The position numbers were made by a program, and so were the translations under genes. Shown here piece after piece: positions 1-4,619 of a stretch of DNA of 6,576 nt. Source of the stretch: Hyphomicrobiales bacterium (GTDB lineage: Bacteria; Pseudomonadota; Alphaproteobacteria; Rhizobiales; Rhizobiaceae); assembly GCA_015654965.1 (NCBI GenBank), contig JAATGD010000153.1:1-6576 (forward strand), given 5' to 3'. The notes under the pieces were generated by a model that was not told the DNA's origin, searched no databases, and saw only the letters and a list, made by a program, of their open reading frames with translations. How positions within the stretch are numbered: the stretch's first letter is position 1; each line of letters opens with the position of its first letter.

Positions 1-698
1 AGTCGGACAATCCGTCGATCACCCGCGACGTGTCGGGCGAGGGCGTGCAGCAGGCGCTTCTGAAGATCATGGAAGGTACTGTGGCGTCAGTACCCCCGCA
101 GGGTGGACGCAAGCATCCGCAGCAGGAATTCCTGCAAGTGGACACGACCAATATCCTGTTCATCTGCGGTGGCGCCTTTGCCGGTCTGGACAAGATAATT
201 TCCTCGCGTGGCGAACGGACCTCTATCGGCTTCGGCGCCAATGTCAGGCCCGTGGACGAGCGTCGGATCGGTGCGATTTTCAGGGAGCTGGAGCCGGAAG
301 ACCTGTTGAAATTCGGCCTCATACCGGAATTTGTCGGTCGTCTGCCGGTGATCGCAACGCTGGAAGACCTTGATGTCGATGCGCTGGTGCAGATTCTGAC
401 CGAGCCGAAAAATGCGCTCGTGAAGCAGTATCAGCGTCTGTTCGACATGGAAAATGTCGAACTGGTGTTCCATGACGATGCGCTGCGCGCCATTGCCAAC
501 AAGGCTGTGGAACGTAAGACCGGCGCGCGTGGCCTGCGTTCGATCATGGAAAAGATCCTGCTCGACACCATGTTCGAGTTGCCGACCCTTGAAGGCGTTC
601 AGGAAGTGGTCATTTCCGGCGATGTGGTTGATGGCAATGCGCGTCCGCTTTATATCTATGCCGAACGGCAGGATGAAAAAGGCAATGCTTCCGCCTGA
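1..698 (+). CDS. clpX: ATP-dependent Clp protease ATP-binding subunit ClpX (3' part)
   Basis: ClpX is the cytoplasmic AAA+ unfoldase that recognises tagged proteins and feeds them into the ClpP protease. Only about the last 231 codons are here. The frame is open from base 3 to the left edge, so the GTG at 30 is an internal valine, not a start. The zinc-binding domain, Walker A and first pore loop lie outside the window. Visible landmarks are the RKH pore loop (GGRKHPQQEF, bases 102-131), the sensor-1 strand ILFICGGAFAGLD, the IGF tripeptide that docks on ClpP (225-233), the arginine finger in PEFVGRLPV (Arg codon 339-341) and the sensor-2 motif GARGLR (Arg codon 528-530). Relative to the family's usual length of about 424 residues, the visible part is the expected C-terminal half, with no damage. 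It ends in TGA 30 bases before its own terminator. The family assignment is secure; clpP upstream is expected but not visible. Confidence 0.98.
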   Translation, partial: SDNPSITRDVSGEGVQQALLKIMEGTVASVPPQGGRKHPQQEFLQVDTTNILFICGGAFAGLDKIISSRGERTSIGFGANVRPVDERRIGAIFRELEPEDLLKFGLIPEFVGRLPVIATLEDLDVDALVQILTEPKNALVKQYQRLFDMENVELVFHDDALRAIANKAVERKTGARGLRSIMEKILLDTMFELPTLEGVQEVVISGDVVDGNARPLYIYAERQDEKGNASA

Positions 699-727
699 TC
701 ACTGATGCGTGTTCAGTCCATGTCATA

Positions 728-753
728 AAGAGGCCGCGAAAGCGGCCTTTTTT
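728..753 (+). terminator. Intrinsic terminator of clpX
   Basis: A G/C-rich stem AGGCCGC/GCGGCCT (731-737 with 742-748) is closed by a GAAA tetraloop. It runs into a T-tract at 748-753, and flanking A/T bases extend the stem. It starts 30 bases after the clpX stop and faces the + strand. This is a textbook Rho-independent terminator and argues that lon is not mainly transcribed by read-through from clpX. Confidence 0.92.
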
Positions 754-770
754 ATTCGGCTTGCGTTCTG

Positions 771-813
771 CAAGGCTTGTGATTATTGCCAAGGCTTGAA
801 AATCCCAGCAAGC
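771..813. repeat. CAAGGCTTG palindromes with 19-base period
   Basis: The 9-base palindrome CAAGGCTTG occurs at 771-779 and again at 790-798, exactly 19 bases apart. A third partial copy, CAAGC, is at 809-813, again 19 bases on. As a result CTTG-N10-CAAG occurs twice (776-793 and 795-812), and a looser CTTGC/GCAAG pair precedes them at 760-774. The spacing is close to two helical turns, so the sites would lie near one face of the DNA. I do not recognise a named operator. It sits in the clpX-lon spacer after the clpX terminator, about 300 bases before lon. It could be a regulator-binding array or a chance low-complexity patch. Confidence 0.5.
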
Positions 814-835
814 AGGGCATAGCTCGAGCCAGCCA

Positions 836-935
836 AGCATTTCCGCCAAAACTGCGTGAGTTTTCTGGCAAAGGATAATGCGTAAAACAATACTGGGAGC
901 GGTTTGGACGATTCCATTCAAAACAGAACCGTTCT
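836..935. repeat. Two-hairpin intergenic palindromic element, copy A
   Basis: Two successive hairpins fill this stretch. The first is long: GCATT (837-841) pairs with AATGC (877-881), TCC (842-844) with GGA (873-875), GCC (845-847) with GGC (867-869), and AAAACT (848-853) with AGTTTT (859-864) around the loop GCGTG. The second pairs 896-905 with 926-935 (core CGGTT/AACCG). The same modules in the same order recur at 4024-4118: AGCATTTCC at the left end, TAAAAC between the hairpins, AGCGGTTT opening the second, and ACG-N-TTCCATT in its loop. The architecture resembles the short palindromic intergenic elements described in rhizobia and Brucella (RIME and Bru-RS types). Membership in a named family is from memory and unverified. 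No coding potential is seen. Confidence 0.75.
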
Positions 936-988
936 ATTGTGGAAATCATCGCAGCGGCGCAGGATCATTAACGATTCTGTGTATGCCG

Positions 989-1017
989 CTTGAATTAAGG
1001 GGTTCGGCTCTCCAACT
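989..1017 (+). promoter_or_regulatory. Candidate heat-shock (RpoH) promoter of lon
   Basis: CTTGAAT at 989-995 matches the RpoH -35 consensus CTTGAAA at six of seven positions. It is followed after 14 bases by CTCCAACT (1010-1017), a partial match to CCCCATNT. lon belongs to the heat-shock regulon in many proteobacteria, so a promoter of this type is expected. Transcription would begin near 1024, giving a leader of about 85 bases. The -10 has two mismatches, so this is only a candidate. A second CTTGAAA (795-801) lies farther upstream inside the CAAGGCTTG repeats but has a poor -10. Confidence 0.4.
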
Positions 1018-1092
1018 ATGGACCGAAGCACGCTTACGACCTGCCTCATTGTGAAAGGGGGCGTTTGCGTGGCAGTCGGGTCGAATGACCTG

Positions 1093-1100
1093 AGAAAGGA
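1093..1100 (+). promoter_or_regulatory. Ribosome binding site of lon
   Basis: AGAAAGGA lies eight bases before the ATG at 1109. A TTG two codons upstream (1103) is also in frame but would leave only two bases of spacing, so the site selects ATG 1109. Confidence 0.85.
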
Positions 1101-1108
1101 CTTTGATA

Positions 1109-3547
1109 ATGCCGGGTATTGAAAACAAGACCCCGATCGGTGGCTCTGATGCAGCAGGTGAAAACGGGCTTTATGCCGTCTTGCCGTTGCGTGACATCGT
1201 TGTCTTTCCACATATGATCGTGCCGCTTTTCGTGGGACGCGAAAAATCCATCCGCGCTCTTGAGGAAGTGATGGGCGTGGACAAGCAGATATTGCTTGCC
1301 ACCCAGAAGAACGCAGCCGATGACGATCCAGAAGCCGACGCCATTTATGAAATCGGCACCATTGCCAATGTGCTTCAGCTTCTGAAGCTGCCGGACGGTA
1401 CAGTCAAGGTGCTGGTCGAAGGCACGAGCCGTGCAAAAATCTCGAAATTCACGGACCGTGAAGATTATCACGAGGCCTATGCCGCAGCACTTCCTGAACC
1501 GGAAGAAGACTCGGTTGAAGTCGAGGCCTTGGCGCGTTCCGTGGTTTCCGATTTTGAGAACTACGTCAAGCTCAACAAGAAGATTTCTCCCGAAGTGGTG
1601 GGCGCTGCCAGCCAGATCGACGATTATTCCAAGCTCGCCGATACGGTTGCCTCGCATCTCGCCATCAAGATTCCTGAAAAGCAGGAAATGCTGTCCATTC
1701 TTTCGGTGCGTGAGCGCCTTGAGAAGGCGCTTTCCTTCATGGAAGCCGAGATTTCCGTGCTTCAGGTCGAGAAGCGTATCCGTGGCCGTGTCAAGCGCCA
1801 GATGGAAAAGACGCAGCGCGAATATTATCTCAACGAGCAGATGAAGGCGATCCAGAAGGAGCTTGGTGACGGCGAGGATGGCCGTGATGAAGCGGCTGAA
1901 CTGGAAGAGCGCATCAACAAGACCAAGCTTTCCAAGGAAGCGCGCGAAAAGGCGCAGGCCGAGTTGAAAAAGCTGCGCAGCATGAGCCCGATGTCTGCCG
2001 AGGCAACCGTTGTACGCAATTACCTCGACTGGCTGCTGTCCATTCCATGGGGCAGAAAATCGAAGGTCAAGCAGGATCTGAATTTCGCGCAAAAAGTGCT
2101 GGATGAAGAGCATTTCGGTCTCGACAAGGTCAAGGAGCGCATTGTCGAATATCTCGCCGTGCAGGCGCGTTCGGCCAAGATCAAGGGCCCGATCATCTGC
2201 CTTGTCGGACCTCCCGGTGTGGGCAAGACCTCGCTTGCCCGTTCCATCGCCAAGGCGACGGGGCGTGAATATGTGCGCGTTTCGCTCGGCGGCGTTCGTG
2301 ACGAGGCTGAAATCCGCGGTCATCGTCGCACCTATATCGGCTCGATGCCCGGGAAAATCATCCAGTCGATGAAGAAGGCGAAAAAGTCCAATCCGCTCTT
2401 CCTGCTCGATGAAATCGACAAGATGGGTCAGGATTTCCGTGGCGATCCGTCTTCGGCAATGCTGGAGGTGCTCGACCCGGAACAGAACGCGACCTTCATG
2501 GATCACTATCTCGAAGTTGAATATGATCTGTCGAATGTCATGTTCGTGACCACCGCCAATACGATGAATATTCCCGGCCCGCTTCTGGATCGTATGGAGA
2601 TCATCCGCCTTGCCGGTTACACCGAGGATGAAAAGCTCGAAATCGCGAAAAGGCACCTGTTGCCCAAGGCGATCAAGGATCATGCGCTTCAGCCGAAGGA
2701 ATTCTCGGTATCGACGGAAGCATTGCGCAACGTGATTCGTCTTTACACGCGTGAGGCGGGTGTTCGTAGCCTTGAGCGCGAGATGATGACGCTGGCGCGC
2801 AAAGCCGTCACCGAAATCCTCAAAGGCAAGGCCAAGTCGGTGAAAATCACCGAAAAGAACCTTTCCGATTATCTGGGCGTCGAGCGGTTCCGCTTTGGCC
2901 AGGTGGAAGGTGAGGATCAGGTCGGTGTCGTCACTGGTCTTGCGTGGACGGAAGTCGGTGGCGAATTGCTCACCATTGAAGGCGTTATGATGCCCGGCAA
3001 GGGCCGCATGACGGTTACCGGCAATCTGCGCGATGTGATGAAGGAATCGATTTCTGCGGCGGCCTCCTATGTCCGCTCGCGTGCGATCGATTTCGGCATC
3101 GAGCCGCCTCTGTTCGACAAGCGTGATATCCACGTGCATGTGCCGGAAGGGGCAACGCCCAAGGACGGCCCATCCGCCGGTATCGCGATGGTGACAGCCA
3201 TCGTGTCCGTGCTGACCGGCATTCCGGTGCACAAGGACATTGCGATGACGGGTGAGGTCACCTTGCGTGGCCGGGTTCTGCCGATCGGTGGCCTGAAGGA
3301 AAAACTCCTTGCAGCGCTGCGCGGCGGCATCAAGAAGGTTCTGATCCCGGAAGAAAACGCCAAGGATCTGGCGGATATTCCGGATAATGTGAAGAACGGT
3401 CTTGAGATCGTGCCGGTGTCGCGGGTGAGTGATGTTCTCAAACATGCGCTCCTTCGCCAACCCGAACCGATCGAGTGGACGGAGCCGGAAACGACGCCTT
3501 CGAGTGCTTCTGTCGACGAGGATGCAGGTGCCGCAACGGCCCATTGA
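1109..3547 (+). CDS. lon: ATP-dependent protease La (Lon)
   Basis: Lon is a homo-hexameric cytoplasmic AAA+ serine protease that degrades misfolded proteins and selected regulators. The product has 812 residues, slightly longer than the 784 of E. coli Lon. The N-terminal substrate-binding domain begins around LYAVLPLRDIVVFPHM and is followed by a charged coiled coil at about 190-300. The AAA+ module has Walker A GPPGVGKT (367-374, Lys373), pore-loop Tyr409, Walker B LFLLDE (Asp434, Glu435), arginine finger Arg495 in LLDRME and sensor-2 Arg553. The protease domain carries the Ser-Lys dyad: Ser689 in PKDGPSAG and Lys732 in GGLKEK, 43 residues apart as in E. coli. The last 30 or so residues form an acidic, Pro/Ser-rich tail that looks disordered. 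All catalytic residues are intact. The gene stands alone, between the clpX terminator and a double hairpin of its own. The N-terminus and tail differ from the Brucella Lon I remember, which suggests a relative such as Ochrobactrum. Confidence 0.99.
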   Translation: MPGIENKTPIGGSDAAGENGLYAVLPLRDIVVFPHMIVPLFVGREKSIRALEEVMGVDKQILLATQKNAADDDPEADAIYEIGTIANVLQLLKLPDGTVKVLVEGTSRAKISKFTDREDYHEAYAAALPEPEEDSVEVEALARSVVSDFENYVKLNKKISPEVVGAASQIDDYSKLADTVASHLAIKIPEKQEMLSILSVRERLEKALSFMEAEISVLQVEKRIRGRVKRQMEKTQREYYLNEQMKAIQKELGDGEDGRDEAAELEERINKTKLSKEAREKAQAELKKLRSMSPMSAEATVVRNYLDWLLSIPWGRKSKVKQDLNFAQKVLDEEHFGLDKVKERIVEYLAVQARSAKIKGPIICLVGPPGVGKTSLARSIAKATGREYVRVSLGGVRDEAEIRGHRRTYIGSMPGKIIQSMKKAKKSNPLFLLDEIDKMGQDFRGDPSSAMLEVLDPEQNATFMDHYLEVEYDLSNVMFVTTANTMNIPGPLLDRMEIIRLAGYTEDEKLEIAKRHLLPKAIKDHALQPKEFSVSTEALRNVIRLYTREAGVRSLEREMMTLARKAVTEILKGKAKSVKITEKNLSDYLGVERFRFGQVEGEDQVGVVTGLAWTEVGGELLTIEGVMMPGKGRMTVTGNLRDVMKESISAAASYVRSRAIDFGIEPPLFDKRDIHVHVPEGATPKDGPSAGIAMVTAIVSVLTGIPVHKDIAMTGEVTLRGRVLPIGGLKEKLLAALRGGIKKVLIPEENAKDLADIPDNVKNGLEIVPVSRVSDVLKHALLRQPEPIEWTEPETTPSSASVDEDAGAATAH

Positions 3548-3573
3548 CAGGCCTTTTAGACAGTCAACAGATA

Positions 3574-3600
3574 AAATGCCGGGCTATAAGCTCGGCATTT
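3574..3600 (+). terminator. First hairpin after lon
   Basis: A 12-bp stem AAATGCCGGGCT/AGCTCGGCATTT, with one G-T pair and an ATA loop, lies 26 bases after the lon stop. Only a short T run follows, so it may serve as a 3'-end stabiliser or a weak terminator ahead of the stronger one at 3609. Confidence 0.65.
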
Positions 3601-3608
3601 CTGTGTTT

Positions 3609-3632
3609 AACCCCGGTTTTCCGGGGTTTTTT
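3609..3632 (+). terminator. Intrinsic terminator of lon
   Basis: A perfect 8-bp stem AACCCCGG/CCGGGGTT (3609-3616 with 3621-3628) with a TTTT loop runs into six T residues at 3627-3632. It is the second of two tandem hairpins and is the likely main stop for lon transcription. Confidence 0.9.
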
Positions 3633-3636
3633 ACAG

Positions 3637-3673
3637 TTGACAGGCTTGGTTTGTCGGACTTTTCGAATAAACT
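3637..3673 (+). promoter_or_regulatory. Candidate promoter of the HU gene
   Basis: A consensus-like TTGACA (3637-3642) begins four bases after the T-tract of the lon terminator, where the HU gene needs its own promoter. No good -10 lies 17 bases on; the nearest A/T-rich match is GAATAA/TAAACT at 3665-3673. Alternatively CTTGGT (3645-3650) pairs with TAAACT (3668-3673) at 17-base spacing. A promoter here is likely from context, but the exact boxes are not settled. Confidence 0.35.
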
Positions 3674-3711
3674 CCGCTCAATCCGGTCACGTTATCCGTT
3701 CCGGTAGATTT

Positions 3712-3720
3712 AGAAAGGAA
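3712..3720 (+). promoter_or_regulatory. Ribosome binding site of the HU gene
   Basis: AGAAAGGAA is followed after six bases by ATG 3727. An in-frame ATG at 3721 directly abuts the site and cannot use it, so translation should begin at 3727. The motif matches the one in front of lon. Confidence 0.85.
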
Positions 3721-3726
3721 ATGCCA

Positions 3727-4002
3727 ATGAACAAGAACGAATTGGTTGCCGCAGTTGCGGAAAAGGGCGGTTTGACGAAGGCTGATGCCGGTACGGCTGT
3801 TGACGCTGTGCTTGCTGCTGTCACTGGCGCACTCAAGGCTGGCGAAGAAGTTCGTCTACCTGGCTTCGGTGTTTTCTCCGTTTCGCATCGTGCAGCTTCG
3901 ACCGGTCGCAATCCCTCGACCGGCAAGGAAGTCGCGATCCCGGCTCGCAACGTGCCAAAATTCTCGGCCGGCAAAGGCCTCAAGGAAGCCGTCAACGGCT
4001 GA
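3727..4002 (+). CDS. hupB: HU-family DNA-binding protein (HU-beta type)
   Basis: This small basic nucleoid protein bends and compacts DNA non-specifically as a dimer. The product is 91 residues, the usual HU length, and starts MNKNELVAAVAEKGG. Residues 1-40 form the helical dimerisation body. VRLPGFGVFSV (about 42-52) is the conserved strand leading into the DNA-binding arm. The arm tip holds GRNPSTGKE (60-68), with Pro63 in the position of the proline that intercalates into DNA. The C-terminal part ARNVPKFSAGKGLKEAVNG is typical. HU rather than IHF is favoured by the MNKNELV start and the length. The frame stays open 84 codons upstream of the start, but that stretch crosses the lon end and terminators and is not coding. 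It lies 179 bases after lon in its own transcription unit; the lon-hup order is common in proteobacteria. The symbol is inferred from that synteny. Confidence 0.96.
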   Translation: MNKNELVAAVAEKGGLTKADAGTAVDAVLAAVTGALKAGEEVRLPGFGVFSVSHRAASTGRNPSTGKEVAIPARNVPKFSAGKGLKEAVNG

Positions 4003-4023
4003 TTGGCAATCGGGCAGGTCCAA

Positions 4024-4118
4024 AGCATTTCCAGTAAAAGTGTGAAACGGTTTTACATTTGGAAATACGTTAAAACTAAAAGCGGTTTCAACGGTTCCAT
4101 TAAGACCGAAACCGCTTT
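4024..4118. repeat. Two-hairpin intergenic palindromic element, copy B
   Basis: This is a diverged copy of the element at 836-935, in the same orientation. Hairpin 1 pairs ATTTCCA (4027-4033) with TGGAAAT (4060-4066) and GTAAAA (4034-4039) with TTTTAC (4051-4056). Hairpin 2 is a perfect 11-bp stem, AAAGCGGTTTC/GAAACCGCTTT (4079-4089 with 4108-4118). The loop contains ACGGTTCCATT, which matches copy A at ten of eleven positions. The element begins 22 bases after the HU stop and lies before the terminator at 4181, so it should be transcribed in the HU mRNA 3' region. There it could affect mRNA processing or stability. It has no T-tract and is not itself an obvious terminator. It resembles RIME/Bru-RS type elements, which I could not check. 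Confidence 0.8.
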
Positions 4119-4180
4119 CAGCCCTGCAACCGAATGTGTTTGAAAATTTTTAGTGATGCGGCTTTGCCGATTATTGCAAT

Positions 4181-4209
4181 AAAAAAGCCCGGTTCGTCCG
4201 GGCTTTTTT
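4181..4209. terminator. Bidirectional intrinsic terminator after the HU gene
   Basis: The stem GCCCGG/CCGGGC (4187-4192 with 4198-4203), with a TTCGT loop, is flanked by six A on the left and six T on the right. It therefore reads as an intrinsic terminator on both strands. It closes the HU unit about 180 bases after the stop. Confidence 0.92.
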
Positions 4210-4210
4210 A

Positions 4211-4222
4211 TGACTATATAAT
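4211..4222 (+). promoter_or_regulatory. Candidate -10 region of the small membrane protein gene
   Basis: TGACTATATAAT contains a perfect TATAAT (4217-4222). It also contains CTATAT (4214-4219) preceded by TG one base upstream, an extended -10 arrangement. No clear -35 is visible: at normal spacing it would fall in the loop of the preceding terminator hairpin. The start would be near 4229, about 32 bases before the ATG. Confidence 0.45.
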
Positions 4223-4246
4223 GCTCTCATACGGTATGGTTTGGCA

Positions 4247-4253
4247 AAAAGGA
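4247..4253 (+). promoter_or_regulatory. Ribosome binding site of the small membrane protein gene
   Basis: AAAAGGA lies seven bases before ATG 4261. It supports translation of the small reading frame and fixes its start. Confidence 0.75.
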
Positions 4254-4260
4254 TAAAACT

Positions 4261-4581
4261 ATGTTTGAGATTGGTATTATCGGTTTTGCAATAACTTGTG
4301 TGATCGCCCTTGTAGCCAATAACAGGTTCGGACATCTTGATCGTTTGCCCATGCAATGGGGTTTGAAAGGTCAAGTCAACTGGACAGCATCTCGACCTGT
4401 TGCGCTGGCGTTTATTCCCGTCATCTATGCTTTAATGGCTGCCGCATTCCTTCTTGCTGCCAATCACGCCCCGGAAAAATACACTTTCAAGACAGCTTGG
4501 TTCGGAATTGTAGTGTTGATTGCTGTGCAAATATTGCATTTGTTTATGATTGCCGGCAGCGATAATTCACGGAAACGATAA
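4261..4581 (+). CDS. Small three-helix inner-membrane protein, DUF1648-like
   Basis: The 106-residue product has three hydrophobic segments at about 2-20, 44-66 and 79-99, a short soluble loop between the first two, and a basic tail ending SRKR. That points to an inner-membrane protein. The loop motif LPMQWGLKGQVNW (29-41) resembles the LP-x-H-W/F-x3-G-x3-W pattern of DUF1648 proteins, a family sometimes fused to SdpI-like immunity domains. Here Gln replaces the usual His, so the match is tentative and no function is claimed. Translation is credible because of a good ribosome binding site and a TATAAT box upstream. By my count the gene is about 44% GC, well below the flanking genes, which may reflect lineage-specific acquisition or merely hydrophobic codon content. 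It stands alone between the HU terminator and the convergent uvrA. Confidence 0.75.
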   Translation: MFEIGIIGFAITCVIALVANNRFGHLDRLPMQWGLKGQVNWTASRPVALAFIPVIYALMAAAFLLAANHAPEKYTFKTAWFGIVVLIAVQILHLFMIAGSDNSRKR

Positions 4582-4612
4582 ATGAAAGCCGGGGTTGATA
4601 CCCGGCTTTCAT
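4582..4612. terminator. Hairpin between convergent genes
   Basis: A perfect 12-bp stem ATGAAAGCCGGG/CCCGGCTTTCAT (4582-4593 with 4601-4612), with a 7-base loop, fills almost the whole 38-base gap between the small + strand gene and uvrA on the - strand. T-tracts are weak on both sides (ATTTA on the - strand). It probably acts as a shared terminator or 3'-end barrier for both transcripts. Confidence 0.7.
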
Positions 4613-4619
4613 CTACGTT

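Noticed and set aside
610..1211. Three short - strand open frames in the clpX-lon spacer.
   Set aside because: They run through the clpX terminator, element A or the start of lon. I saw no supporting ribosome binding sites and no recognisable protein features.
1046..3544. An 832-codon open frame on the - strand covering all of lon.
   Set aside because: It is the mirror of a codon-biased lon. The predicted protein is His/Arg/Asp-rich with no recognisable domain, and its end sits on the lon 3' end. Lon on the + strand explains the region fully.
3475..3726. In-frame upstream extension of the HU gene by 84 codons.
   Set aside because: It crosses the lon C-terminus and both lon terminators, encodes a Cys/Arg-rich sequence unlike any HU, and the ribosome binding site points to ATG 3727.
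4119..4180. A/T-rich stretch after element B considered as a small RNA or tRNA gene.
   Set aside because: No cloverleaf, no convincing promoter and only a 4-bp hairpin (CGGC/GCCG). It is better explained as the tail of the HU transcript.
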